Source of the DNA: Erythrobacter sp.
GTDB taxonomy: Bacteria > Pseudomonadota > Alphaproteobacteria > Sphingomonadales > Sphingomonadaceae
Assembly (NCBI RefSeq): GCF_024305245.1
Contig: NZ_JAMWYX010000008.1
Location: 107,233 to 171,232, forward strand
DNA: 64,000 bases
Direction: 5' to 3'
Shown: one piece after another, positions 18,856 through 27,861 of the stretch
How positions within the stretch are numbered: the first letter of the stretch is position 1
How the letters are laid out: each line of letters opens with the position of its first letter
Program-made: the position numbers and the translations under genes
The notes under the pieces: model-generated
What the model saw: only the letters and a program-made list of their open reading frames with translations
Told to the model about the DNA's origin: nothing
Databases searched by the model: none

Positions 18856-20445
18856 TTAACCTCTTTCCGCCGCCATCACGAAATCCGCGCACCGCTCGCC
18901 GATCATGATGCTGGGCGCGTTGGTGTTGCCGCTGACCAGCTTTGGCATCACGCTCGCATCGGCCACCCACAGCCCTTCGAGCCCGTTGAGCTTCAGCGTC
19001 GGATCGACCACCGCATCGGCGTCCGAACCCATGCGGCAGGTGCCGACCGGGTGATAGACCGTGTCGGCGCGGTTGCGGATCATGTCGTCGAGCGCGGCAT
19101 TGTCGTTCAGATCGACGGGGTGCCGGTCGGTCGGGCCATAGGCCTGCAACGGCGGCGCTTCGGCGATCCGGTGCGACAGGCGCACGCCTGCGCGCAGGCA
19201 GGCCATGTCGCGCTCGTCATCGAGGAAGTTGGGATCGATCAGCGGCGCAGCGGCAGCATCGGGCGAGCCGAGCCGCACCGTCCCGCGGCTTTCGGGGCGC
19301 AGCACGCAGGCGTGAAGCGAAAAGCCGTGCGCCTTGATCTTCTCGCGACCGTGATCTTCCAGCACCGCAGGGACGAAGTGCCACTGCACGTCGGGTGCGG
19401 GCGAATCGGGCAGCACCGTCCAGAACCCGCCAGCTTCGGCATAGGGGGTGGTCATCACACCGCTACGCTTGCGGCGATGTTCGATCATGGCGCCGACCAT
19501 CCGCAGGCTTCCCTTCAGCGAACTGCCGATCGGAACGTCGCTCGTCGTCTCCCAGCCGGAGACATAATCGATATGGTCCTGCAGGTCGCTGCCGACCGCA
19601 GGCCGGTCGATCACCACGTCGATCCCGTGCGTCTTGAGGTGCGCCGCGGGTCCGATGCCGGACAGCATCAGGATTTGCGGGGTGTTGAAGGTTCCGGCGG
19701 ACAGCACGACGCCGCGGCGGGCGAACAGGGTCTCCACCTTGCCCTTCCGCCGCACCTGCACGCCGGTAACCCGGCCATCCTCGATCACCAGTTTTTCGAC
19801 CGCAGTATCGGTCCGCACGGTGACATTGCCCTGATCGCGGACCGGTTCGACATAGGCGCGCGCCGCAGACCATCGTTCGCCCTTGTGCTGGGTGACCTGA
19901 TAGATCCCGAAGCCTTCCTGCCGATCGCCGTTGAAATCGCGCGTGGTGCGCAACTGCAGCGCGGCGGCGGCTTCGACGAAGGCATGGCTGGCGGGATTGA
20001 CGGCGGTCTGGTCCGAAACGAACAGCGGGCCGCTCGCCCCGTGGTATTCATCCGCGCCGCGCTCGTTCGCTTCGGCGCGCTTGAAGTAGGGGAGCACGTC
20101 ATCGTAGCTCCAGCCGGTGCAGCCTTCCGCGGCCCAATTGTCGTAATCCCAGCGGTTGCCGCGGATATAGACCATCGCGTTGATCGCCGAGGAACCGCCA
20201 AGCCCGCGTCCGCGCGGCTGGTATCCGGTGCGCCCGTTCAACCCCTTCTGCGGGACGGTGTCGTATCGGTAGTTCGATTTTTCAGGGATGAAGGGCATGA
20301 AGCCCGGTGTCTTGATCCAGACATTATTATTATGACCGCCGGCCTCGATCAGGCAGACGCGGCGCGTACCATCGACAGCCAGACGGCCCGCAACGGCGCT
20401 GCCCGCACTGCCACCGCCGATGACGATGTAGTCGAAGCTTTCCAT
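18856..20445 (-). CDS. GMC-family FAD-dependent oxidoreductase
   Basis: The 529-residue flavoenzyme of the choline dehydrogenase/alcohol oxidase superfamily starts with a dinucleotide-binding motif (DYIVIGGGSAGSAVAGRLA, residues 5-23). The GMC signature GRGLGGSSAINAMVYIRGN follows near 80, and the second signature GTFNTPQILMLSGIGP near 255. The C-terminal VYHPVGTCRMG carries the catalytic His, followed by DASVMP. The substrate is probably an alcohol, not assignable further. It is last in a minus-strand group with a sterol-desaturase-like gene 23 bases upstream. Confidence 0.9.
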   Translation of the reverse strand: MESFDYIVIGGGSAGSAVAGRLAVDGTRRVCLIEAGGHNNNVWIKTPGFMPFIPEKSNYRYDTVPQKGLNGRTGYQPRGRGLGGSSAINAMVYIRGNRWDYDNWAAEGCTGWSYDDVLPYFKRAEANERGADEYHGASGPLFVSDQTAVNPASHAFVEAAAALQLRTTRDFNGDRQEGFGIYQVTQHKGERWSAARAYVEPVRDQGNVTVRTDTAVEKLVIEDGRVTGVQVRRKGKVETLFARRGVVLSAGTFNTPQILMLSGIGPAAHLKTHGIDVVIDRPAVGSDLQDHIDYVSGWETTSDVPIGSSLKGSLRMVGAMIEHRRKRSGVMTTPYAEAGGFWTVLPDSPAPDVQWHFVPAVLEDHGREKIKAHGFSLHACVLRPESRGTVRLGSPDAAAAPLIDPNFLDDERDMACLRAGVRLSHRIAEAPPLQAYGPTDRHPVDLNDNAALDDMIRNRADTVYHPVGTCRMGSDADAVVDPTLKLNGLEGLWVADASVMPKLVSGNTNAPSIMIGERCADFVMAAERG

Positions 20446-20468
20446 GTTCTCTCCCTTTTGGGGGGAGA

Positions 20469-21431
20469 CTAGGCAGCTTCGGTTGCCTCTGCAATCGCGT
20501 TTCGAGTCGCAACTGATGTTGCGGCGGGTGCATCATCCCCGCCGGCGCGGGCCTGCCAGCGGGCGCGGATCATGTCGGATGTCTCGCGGCTGCCATCATG
20601 GGTCCAGCCGGGTTCGCGCAGCAGATAGCTCAGCTTGTGCCGCCACGGCGCGCGCCAGATGTCCGCGATCATCCCGATCCATTCGTGGAACACCGCCCAC
20701 AGCAGGTTGAAGCTGCCGAGCTGCTTCACGATGCCGTACCGGATCGCTTCTTCATCGCGCTCCTGCTCGAACGTGCCGAACATCCGGTCCCAGATGATGA
20801 AAACGCCCGCGTAATTCCGGTCGAGATAGCGCGGATTAGTGGCGTGGTGGACGCGGTGGTGCGACGGCGTGTTCATCACCGCTTCGAACCAGCGCGGCAT
20901 GCGCTTGATCGCCTCGGTATGGATCCAGAACTGGTAGATGAGGTTGAACCCGCCACAGATCGCGATCATTGCCGGGTGAAAGCCGAGCAGCACCAGCGGC
21001 ACCGCAAACAGGAAGCCGAAGGTGAACATGCCGGTCCACGTTTGCCGCAGCGCGGTCGACAGATTGTAGTGCTGCGAGGAATGGTGGTTCACATGGCTCG
21101 CCCACATCCACCGCACGCGGTGCCCGGCGCGGTGGACCCAGTAATATTTGAGGTCGTCGAGCACGAAGCACACCGGCCATGCCCACCACACGGCCCACCA
21201 TTCGGGGCCGAAGTCGAAGACCTGGTATTCGTAGGCTGCCAGAAACGCAGCGACCGCGAAACCGCCCAGCAATGCCCCTGCGACAGTCGAGCCCAATCCG
21301 AAGGCGAGGCTGACGAGGGTATCCTTCGGCTCGTACGCTTCGGGCGCCCGCAGTTTGGCCCAGAGCATCTCGGCCAGAACCGCGACCACGAACAGCGGCA
21401 CGGCATATTGGGTGGGGTTGAAATCAGGCAT
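20469..21431 (-). CDS. Sterol desaturase / fatty acid hydroxylase family protein
   Basis: Integral membrane di-iron oxygenase, 320 residues. Histidine clusters typical of the family are visible: HRAGH, then HVNHHSSQH about ten residues later, HTEAIKRMPRW, and the final HHRVHH. Hydrophobic segments flank them (VPLFVVAVLAEML at the N-terminus, ALLGGFAVAAFLAA). It overlaps the upstream gene by 8 bases. In bacteria this family hydroxylates lipids or carotenoids; the substrate here is unknown. Confidence 0.88.
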   Translation of the reverse strand: MPDFNPTQYAVPLFVVAVLAEMLWAKLRAPEAYEPKDTLVSLAFGLGSTVAGALLGGFAVAAFLAAYEYQVFDFGPEWWAVWWAWPVCFVLDDLKYYWVHRAGHRVRWMWASHVNHHSSQHYNLSTALRQTWTGMFTFGFLFAVPLVLLGFHPAMIAICGGFNLIYQFWIHTEAIKRMPRWFEAVMNTPSHHRVHHATNPRYLDRNYAGVFIIWDRMFGTFEQERDEEAIRYGIVKQLGSFNLLWAVFHEWIGMIADIWRAPWRHKLSYLLREPGWTHDGSRETSDMIRARWQARAGGDDAPAATSVATRNAIAEATEAA

Positions 21432-21852
21432 CGCCGGGCGATCCTAGCCGATTGATCGCGTCGGCCCAAGCGGCAGGATCGGGGATGGTCAGAAACACCC
21501 GGCCGAATCGCGCCTCTCCGCAATCGATGGCGATATTGAACGTGTCCGATTCGCCGGTCAGTGCCGCCCGAGCCTGCGCCGTCAGCAAGCGTCCGGCAAA
21601 GCGATTGCCGTGCGCCTTGATCAGCATGATCCGGCCTTCGCCGTCGCGTACCAGTGCGCCTGTGCCCTTCTCGTCGCAGGCAATGTCCACGGGAGTGAAG
21701 CCGTCGTCGACCTCGCCTGCGATTGCCCGGACTGCGTCAGCATGGTTGAGAGGCGCGCGCGGACCGAGTCGCATCCACCACGCAAGGGCCGCAAGGGCGA
21801 CAATCGCGACCAGCGATCCGGCGGTTTGGAGCAAGAGCGGGGATGCCTCCAC
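21424..21852 (-). CDS. Membrane-anchored hypothetical protein
   Basis: The 142-residue protein has one N-terminal transmembrane helix (LLLQTAGSLVAIVALAALAWWM, residues 6-27) and a soluble domain (VDIACDEKGTGALVRDGEGRIMLIKAHGNRF through RVFLTIPDPAAWADAI). The domain looks like a small beta-rich fold, but no family is recognised. Its 3' end overlaps the desaturase-like gene by 8 bases and its start is 9 bases after the TIGR01244 gene, so it is an operon member. Confidence 0.75.
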   Translation of the reverse strand: MEASPLLLQTAGSLVAIVALAALAWWMRLGPRAPLNHADAVRAIAGEVDDGFTPVDIACDEKGTGALVRDGEGRIMLIKAHGNRFAGRLLTAQARAALTGESDTFNIAIDCGEARFGRVFLTIPDPAAWADAINRLGSPGDA

Positions 21853-21861
21853 CCCGCTGCC

Positions 21862-22293
21862 TCAATGCGCGGCGAGCATGTCGATCAGCGCGCGAATCGG
21901 GCTGATATCGTAGCCCGCTCGCGCCGCGATGCGGGTGATTTCTTCGGGATCGCTGCCTTCCTTGGCCTCGGCCAGCGCCCAAAGAAAGGTCGAGCGGGTA
22001 CCAGAACGGCAATAGGCGAGAATCGGGCCCTCGGCCTGATCGAGCGCGGCGATCATCGCATCGACCTGTGGTTCGCTGAAGCCCGAATGGCCGATCGGAA
22101 TCTCGACGTAATTGAGCCCCGCAGCCGCTGCGGCAGCAGCAATTTCGGCCCCCTGCGGCGCATCAGGGTCTTCCCCGTCGGGCCGATTGTTGACGATCAT
22201 CGTGATGCCCGAGGCCGCTGCCTCGGCGATGTCGCCGACGCCAAGTTGCGGGCTGACCAGCACATTTTCGGTGAGTTTGCGAAATCCGCTCAT
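21862..22293 (-). CDS. TIGR01244-family phosphatase/sulfurtransferase-like protein
   Basis: The 143-residue protein begins MSGFRKLTENVLVSPQLGVGDI and has the CX5R loop AYCRSGTRS (near residue 97), the protein tyrosine phosphatase catalytic motif found in the TIGR01244 family. Members occur alone or fused to beta-lactamase-like sulfur dioxygenases such as Blh. It is first in the minus-strand group and divergent from the cold-shock gene. Activity on sulfur compounds or phosphoproteins cannot be decided here. Confidence 0.85.
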   Translation of the reverse strand: MSGFRKLTENVLVSPQLGVGDIAEAAASGITMIVNNRPDGEDPDAPQGAEIAAAAAAAGLNYVEIPIGHSGFSEPQVDAMIAALDQAEGPILAYCRSGTRSTFLWALAEAKEGSDPEEITRIAARAGYDISPIRALIDMLAAH

Positions 22294-22568
22294 GGTTCAA
22301 TCCTGCCGTCGGGAGCCTTGATCCGCCGCGTCATGCCCAACCATGAAGGTTCACACAAGCACCTGTGTCGACCGGTTGTGCAGCGCTGCTTCGCGGCCCG
22401 ACTCCGGTTCCGGTAAAATCGTTCGCAAAGCAACTCGTTGTGCGCTATGGTTGGCCCGTAAATGTGCTCCGATCCATCGAGCTCGGGGTCACTGTGTCCG
22501 GTACGGCTCGCTGTCCACGTCATCGGCACACTGGAGGACGGGCAGCGTGGCAAGGTACGTTTCGAAAT

Positions 22569-23345
22569 ATGGGTTACGATAGGGGACGCCGGCGCGGACG
22601 CGACAAACGCGACGGTTTCGGCGAAGAAGGCTTCGATCCGTTTGGCGGCGGGAATGACGGCTTCTCGCCTCCGCGCGAATTTGGCGGCGGTGGTGACCGG
22701 TTCGGCGGCGGCGGAGGCGGCGATCGCTTCGGTGGCGGCGGCGGCGGCGGTGATCGCTTCGGTGGCGGCGGCCCACGTGGCGGTCCCGGCGGCGGTCCGC
22801 GCGGTCCGGGTGGCCCAGGCGGCGGCGCTGGCGCAGGCGGCTTCAGCCGCATGCCGGCGCAGGTCGTCGGCACCGGCAAGGGCATCGTGAAGTTCTTCAA
22901 CAGCCAGAAAGGCTTCGGCTTCATCCAGCAGGAAGGTGGAGGCGAAGATGTCTTCGTCCACATCAGTGCGGTTGAGCGGGCCGGGCTGGAAAGCCTTGCC
23001 GAAGGGCAGGAACTGCAGTTCAACCTGATCGATCGCGGCGGCAAGGTGTCGGCGCAGGATCTCCAGATCGTCGGCGATGTGATTGAAGCCCCGCAGAAGC
23101 CTGCAGCGCCGCAGCGCGAACTCACCGGAGAACGCGTTACGGGTACGGTCAAGTTCTTCAACGCGATGAAGGGCTTCGGCTTTCTGGTGCGTGACGACGG
23201 ACAGCCCGATGCTTTCGTGCACATCAGCGCGGTCGAGCGTTCCGGCCTTTCCGCCATCAACGAAGGCGAACGGTTCGAATTCGACCTCGAGGTCGATCGG
23301 CGCGGCAAGCACTCGGCGGTCAACCTCGTGCCGATCGAAGCCTGA
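22569..23345 (+). CDS. Double cold-shock-domain protein with Gly-rich N-terminus
   Basis: The 258-residue RNA-binding protein starts MGYDRGRRRGRDKRDGF. Residues 1-95 are low complexity: three GDRFGGGG units (42-49, 51-58, 61-68) and RGG/GPG repeats. Cold-shock domain 1 spans about 103-168 (GIVKFFNSQKGFGFIQ, DVFVHIS) and domain 2 about 190-256 (GTVKFFNAMKGFGFLV, AFVHIS), each with RNP1 and RNP2. The ATG at 22569 is chosen because the protein sequence before it is not plausible. The 275-base gap upstream may give a long 5' leader, as is common for cold-shock genes. Confidence 0.9.
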   Translation: MGYDRGRRRGRDKRDGFGEEGFDPFGGGNDGFSPPREFGGGGDRFGGGGGGDRFGGGGGGGDRFGGGGPRGGPGGGPRGPGGPGGGAGAGGFSRMPAQVVGTGKGIVKFFNSQKGFGFIQQEGGGEDVFVHISAVERAGLESLAEGQELQFNLIDRGGKVSAQDLQIVGDVIEAPQKPAAPQRELTGERVTGTVKFFNAMKGFGFLVRDDGQPDAFVHISAVERSGLSAINEGERFEFDLEVDRRGKHSAVNLVPIEA

Positions 23346-23407
23346 CGGCTTCTTTTCGGCCCGCACGCCATTTGACGCGCGAAGGCCGGAAGATTATTGA
23401 ATTGCAG

Positions 23408-23443
23408 ATGGCGGCTCTGGTTAGGGCCGCCATTTGCGTTTTG
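23408..23443 (+). terminator. Terminator after cold-shock gene
   Basis: ATGGCGGC (23408-23415) pairs with GCCGCCAT (23426-23433) over a 10-base loop, followed by TTGCGTTTTGTCTT. It lies about 60 bases after the stop and just upstream of argD. Confidence 0.75.
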
Positions 23444-23475
23444 TCTTACCCGCTCACCAATTCAGGATTATGCCG

Positions 23476-24675
23476 ATGTCTACACCAGCGCTCATGCCCG
23501 TCTATCCGCGTTGCGGCGTGCGGCCGGTTCGCGGCGAGCACTGCCACCTGATCGACGAGGACGGCACCCGCTATCTCGATTTCGCCAGCGGCATCGCGGT
23601 CAATCTGCTCGGCCATTCGCACGAAGGCCTGATCGGGGCGATCCAGCAACAGGCGGCGACGCTGATGCACGTCTCCAATCTCTACGGCAGTCCGCAGGGC
23701 GAGAAATTGGCGCAGAAGCTGGTCGACACCACCTTCGGAGACACGGTGTTTTTCACCAATTCCGGAGCCGAAGCGGTCGAGGCGGCGATCAAGACCGCAC
23801 GCGCCTATCACCAGAACGCAGGCGAGGCGGGCGACGCCAGCCGGTTCGAAATCATCACCTTCCACAACGCCTTCCACGGTCGCACGATGGCGACAATCAG
23901 CGCATCGAACCAGGCCAAGATGCACCACGGCTTTTCGCCGCTGCTCGAAGGGTTCAAGTACGCGCAGTTCGACGATCTCGAAGCCGCCAAGGCGCTGATC
24001 GGGCCGCATACCGCCGGGATCATGGTTGAGCCGATTCAGGGCGAGGGCGGTATCCGTCCGGCATCGCAGGAGTTCATGCAGGGGCTGCGCGCGCTCGCGG
24101 ACGAGCATGATCTCATGCTGATCCTCGACGAAGTGCAATGCGGCGTCGCGCGCACCGGAACGCTGTACGCCTATGAGCAATACGGGATCGAGCCCGATAT
24201 CCTCGCGACCGCCAAGGGCATCGGCGGCGGGTTTCCGCTCGGCGCCTGTATCGCCACCGAAAAGGCCGCGCGCGGTATGACCTTCGGCACCCACGGATCG
24301 ACCTATGGCGGCAATCCGCTGGCGATGGCGGCGGGAACGGCGGTGATGGACGCCGTCGCCAACGAGGCATTTCTCGGTGAAGTGCGCGAAAAGGGCGAAC
24401 GGCTGCGCAAGGGTCTCGAACAGTTCATCGGCAATTATCCCGAGCTGTTCGAACTGGTGCGCGGCAAGGGGTTGATGCTCGGCCTCAAGATGAAGGTGGA
24501 GAGCCGCCCGTTCTTCGTCCACCTGCGAGACCACCATCAGCTGCTGACAGTGGCGGCGGGTGACGATACCATCCGCATCATCCCGCCGCTGGTGATCGGC
24601 GATGCCGAGATCGACGAATTTTTCGACAAACTGTCGGCCGGTGCCGCCAGCTTCAAGGTGCCTGAACCGGCATGA
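23476..24675 (+). CDS. argD: Acetylornithine aminotransferase
   Basis: PLP enzyme of arginine synthesis that converts N-acetylglutamate semialdehyde to N-acetylornithine; it may also act on succinyl-diaminopimelate. The 399-residue class III aminotransferase shows [50 protein letters not shown] and the PLP lysine in [15 protein letters not shown] prefer the ATG at 23476; AGGA at 23465-23468 is too close to the ATG at 23470. It overlaps argF by 4 bases. Confidence 0.93.
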   Translation: MSTPALMPVYPRCGVRPVRGEHCHLIDEDGTRYLDFASGIAVNLLGHSHEGLIGAIQQQAATLMHVSNLYGSPQGEKLAQKLVDTTFGDTVFFTNSGAEAVEAAIKTARAYHQNAGEAGDASRFEIITFHNAFHGRTMATISASNQAKMHHGFSPLLEGFKYAQFDDLEAAKALIGPHTAGIMVEPIQGEGGIRPASQEFMQGLRALADEHDLMLILDEVQCGVARTGTLYAYEQYGIEPDILATAKGIGGGFPLGACIATEKAARGMTFGTHGSTYGGNPLAMAAGTAVMDAVANEAFLGEVREKGERLRKGLEQFIGNYPELFELVRGKGLMLGLKMKVESRPFFVHLRDHHQLLTVAAGDDTIRIIPPLVIGDAEIDEFFDKLSAGAASFKVPEPA

Positions 24676-25622
24676 CCGGCGCTGGGGGGCGGTATCGCCA
24701 TTTTCTCGACCTCGCCGATGCGGGAGCCGATGATGTTGCGGCGATGATCAATGACGCGATCGATCGCAAGGCTGCGCGCGCCGGGTTGCCCAAGGGCACG
24801 CCCGACGCCGATGCTCCGCTGGCGGGCCGGGTGCTGGCGCTGGGGTTTGAAAAGAACTCGACCCGCACCCGTGTCAGCTTCGACATGGCGATGCGCCAAC
24901 TGGGCGGCAGCGTGCTGTTCCTCGACTCAAGCTCGAGCCAGCTTGGGCGGGGCGAAACCATCGCTGACACCGCGCGGGTGCTCAGCCGAATGGTCGACGG
25001 CATCATGCTGCGCACCGACGACCACGCGAAAATCGAGGAAATGGCGCGTCACGCCAGCGTGCCCGTGATCAATGGTCTCACCGATCGTTCGCACCCCTGC
25101 CAGATCGTCGCCGATCTGCTGACCATGATCGAACATGGCAAGGCGCTTCCGGGCCTCGAGGTTGCCTGGTTCGGGGACGGCAACAACGTGCTGCATTCGA
25201 TTCTCGGAGCGGCCGGATTGTTCAAGTTCAACGTCCGGGTGGCGACACCGGCGGGTTACGAGCCCGACCCGGCCTTCGTGGCAGCCGCGCGTGCGAACGG
25301 GGCGGCCGTGACGATGACGCAGGACGCGGCGGTAGCGGCGCGGGGCGCAGACGTGCTCGTGACCGACACGTGGATTTCGATGGGGCAGGCCGACGCAGCG
25401 GAAAAGCGCGCGGCAATGGCGCCCTATCAGGTCAATGCCGCGCTGATGGCGCAGGCGAAGGCTGATGCGCTGTTCCTGCATTGCCTGCCCGCGCATGTGG
25501 GCGAAGAGGTCAGCGAGGACGTGTTCGAAGGCCCGCGATCGGCAGTGTTCGACGAAGCCGAAAACCGCATCCATGCGCAAAAATCGGTGCTTTTGTGGAG
25601 CTTTGGGCTGCTCGGCACCTGA
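24672..25622 (+). CDS. argF: Ornithine carbamoyltransferase
   Basis: Forms citrulline from ornithine and carbamoyl phosphate. The 316-residue length fits. The carbamoyl-phosphate site STRTRVSF, the [12 protein letters not shown] motif and the ornithine loop [13 protein letters not shown] are all present. It is coupled to argD through an ATGA overlap. Confidence 0.95.
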   Translation: MTGAGGRYRHFLDLADAGADDVAAMINDAIDRKAARAGLPKGTPDADAPLAGRVLALGFEKNSTRTRVSFDMAMRQLGGSVLFLDSSSSQLGRGETIADTARVLSRMVDGIMLRTDDHAKIEEMARHASVPVINGLTDRSHPCQIVADLLTMIEHGKALPGLEVAWFGDGNNVLHSILGAAGLFKFNVRVATPAGYEPDPAFVAAARANGAAVTMTQDAAVAARGADVLVTDTWISMGQADAAEKRAAMAPYQVNAALMAQAKADALFLHCLPAHVGEEVSEDVFEGPRSAVFDEAENRIHAQKSVLLWSFGLLGT

Positions 25623-25676
25623 TCGACGAGGGCGAGGGTCTTCCGTCTGCCATGATCCGTCCCCATATGGCGGCGC

Positions 25677-26567
25677 ATGGCTGACACGAAAGAGACCTTT
25701 TCCGACAAACTCCTGGGCTTCACGCTTCCGGGCCGCAGCGCGCGCGGGCGTCTGGTGCGGATGGAAGGCGTGCTCGAAGATGTGCTGTCGGCACATGATT
25801 ATCCCCCACCGATCACCCACTTGCTGGGCGAGGCGCTGGTGCTGGGTGCATTGATCGGCGGCTTGCTGAAGGGCGAAACCGCGCAGATGACGATGCAGGC
25901 GCAGACCAAGGGCGGCATCGTCAATCTGTTGGTGTGCGATTATCGCGCCGGAGCGGTTCGCGGCTATGCCGATTTCGATGCCGAGCGGCTCGCCAGTCTC
26001 GGGGCCAACCCTTCGCTCGCCGCGCTGTTCGGCGAGGGCTTCCTCGCGATCACCTTCGAAACCGAGGGACGCCAGCGCTACCAGGGGATTGTCCCGCTCG
26101 AAGGAAGCAGCCTGGCCGAGGCGTGCGAACTCTACTTCAGCCAATCGGAACAGATCCCCACGCTGATCCGGGTGGCCAGCCGCGCCGGCGCAAATGGCAG
26201 AATGGCTGCCGGGTTGCTGTTGCAGCATCTGGCCGACGGCGAGGAGGGCCGAGAGCGCCTGCATGTCCGCATGGATCATCCCGATTGGGAGCATGTCGCA
26301 ATTATGGCCGGTTCGATCAGTCATGACGAACTGCTCGATCCCGCGCTCTCACTTGAAGCCATTGCCTGGCGCTTGTTCCACGAAGAGGAAGAGGTGCGGG
26401 TGCTGGGCGGAGACAGGCTGTCGCGCGGCTGCCGGTGCAGCGCCGAACACTACGCCACCATCATCGCGCGCTTCCCACCCGAAGAACAAGAGGCGATGCG
26501 GAACGAGGAGGGTGTGGTCGTGGTCGATTGCGCCTTTTGTTCGCGCCTGTTCGAACTGACAGTCTAG
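25677..26567 (+). CDS. hslO: Redox-regulated chaperone Hsp33
   Basis: Holdase chaperone activated by oxidation and unfolding. The 296-residue protein has the C-terminal zinc switch: CRC in SRGCRCSAEHY and CAFC in VVDCAFCSRLF, the CXC plus CXXC tetrad of the family. It follows argF by 54 bases and may share its transcript, an argF-hslO order seen in other alphaproteobacteria. Confidence 0.94.
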   Translation: MADTKETFSDKLLGFTLPGRSARGRLVRMEGVLEDVLSAHDYPPPITHLLGEALVLGALIGGLLKGETAQMTMQAQTKGGIVNLLVCDYRAGAVRGYADFDAERLASLGANPSLAALFGEGFLAITFETEGRQRYQGIVPLEGSSLAEACELYFSQSEQIPTLIRVASRAGANGRMAAGLLLQHLADGEEGRERLHVRMDHPDWEHVAIMAGSISHDELLDPALSLEAIAWRLFHEEEEVRVLGGDRLSRGCRCSAEHYATIIARFPPEEQEAMRNEEGVVVVDCAFCSRLFELTV

Positions 26568-26634
26568 CGGTTCGTCGAAAAACTTGCGCAACATACGCGC
26601 GGATACTTACAAGCCAATCAGGCAACGAAAGGGC

Positions 26635-27066
26635 ATGACTGCGGCCATGAAGCAGAATTCCAACAGGCATTTGCAGGCAATCGGGTATGGCGGATTGTTC
26701 CTCGCCGGACTGGTCTCGCTGGCAGTCCCGGCCCTCGCGCAGGGCAACGGGCTCGCCATGCTCGGGACGCTTGCCAAGGGTGAGTGGACCGTCAAGCATC
26801 GCGACGGCTCGCCTGAGCGCAAGATCTGTGTGCGTGCGGGACACGAATTGATCCAGCTGAAGCATCAAGAGGCCGGGTGCAGCCGGTTTGTCGTGGAAGA
26901 CGGCGCGGCCAAGGTCACAGTGCAGTATACGTGCCCTGGCAATGGCTACGGGCGCACCAGTGTCCGCCGTGAAACCGCCGGTCTTGTGCAGCTGGAAAGC
27001 CAGGGCATACACGCCGGGCTGCCGTTTCAATTCGTCGCGGAAGCACGACGTACCGGCAATTGCTGA
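26635..27066 (+). CDS. Periplasmic DUF3617-like protein
   Basis: About 143 residues. An N-terminal signal peptide (YGGLFLAGLVSLAVPALAQG) is followed by a domain with four cysteines, in ERKICVRAG, EAGCSRF, QYTCPGN and the final GNC. The pattern resembles DUF3617 proteins. Start is uncertain: ATG 26635, ATG 26647 and TTG 26584 are in frame. Role is unknown. queC starts 45 bases later. Confidence 0.65.
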   Translation: MTAAMKQNSNRHLQAIGYGGLFLAGLVSLAVPALAQGNGLAMLGTLAKGEWTVKHRDGSPERKICVRAGHELIQLKHQEAGCSRFVVEDGAAKVTVQYTCPGNGYGRTSVRRETAGLVQLESQGIHAGLPFQFVAEARRTGNC

Positions 27067-27110
27067 ACAGGGCTGATTGCCTTTGCATGCGGGCGTGATA
27101 GGTGCGGGCT

Positions 27111-27809
27111 ATGAACGGCTCGCTATCGAATTCACCCCCGCAATTGGCTGTTGTCCTGCTGTCGGGCGGGCTGGATTCGATGGTTACGGCGGCGCTGGCC
27201 AAGGAGCAGGGGTTCGCCGTCCACGCTCTGAGCGTGGACTATGGGCAGCGGCACCGGCTCGAGCTTGAATCAGCAAGGAGAATTGCCGAGCGGCTGTGCC
27301 TCGTGCGCCACACCGAAATTGCGCTCGATTTGCGGGCGTTCGGCGGCTCTGCGCTGACAGACACGATCGATGTGCCCAAAAGCGGGGTCGGCGCGGAAAT
27401 TCCGGTTACCTACGTCCCGGCTCGCAATCTCGTGTTCCTCGCGCTGACCACGGCCTGTGCCGAGGCAGCGGGCGCGCGCGATGTGTTCATTGGGGTCAAT
27501 GCACTCGACTATTCCGGCTATCCCGATTGCCGCCCTGAGTTCATCGCAAGTTTCACAGAGACAGCCCGGCTCGGCACCAAGGCCGGAGTGGAAGGCGCGC
27601 CATTCACGATCCATGCTCCGCTGCAGCACCTGAACAAAGCCGACATTGCCCGCGAATGCCAAAGGCTGGGGCTGGATCCGGCATGGAGCTGGTCGTGCTA
27701 CGATCCGACGCCAGAGGGGCAGGCTTGCGGCCTGTGCGATTCGTGCCGCTTGCGCAGAAAGGGTTTTGCCGAAGCCGGGATTGTCGATAGCACCCGCTAC
27801 GACGCATAA
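27111..27809 (+). CDS. queC: 7-cyano-7-deazaguanine synthase
   Basis: ATP-dependent enzyme converting 7-carboxy-7-deazaguanine to preQ0 in queuosine synthesis. The N-terminal PP-loop is LLSGGLDSM (about residues 16-24), and the C-terminal zinc-binding cluster is [18 protein letters not shown] at 27102 is an alternative start. gluQ at 44.7 kb acts on queuosine-modified tRNA-Asp, so this pathway is likely active. queD and queE are not in the window. Confidence 0.94.
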   Translation: MNGSLSNSPPQLAVVLLSGGLDSMVTAALAKEQGFAVHALSVDYGQRHRLELESARRIAERLCLVRHTEIALDLRAFGGSALTDTIDVPKSGVGAEIPVTYVPARNLVFLALTTACAEAAGARDVFIGVNALDYSGYPDCRPEFIASFTETARLGTKAGVEGAPFTIHAPLQHLNKADIARECQRLGLDPAWSWSCYDPTPEGQACGLCDSCRLRRKGFAEAGIVDSTRYDA

Positions 27810-27861
27810 GGCGGCCCATGCGGCTGACCGATAAACAAACCACGGGACAGGGGTTCATTTT

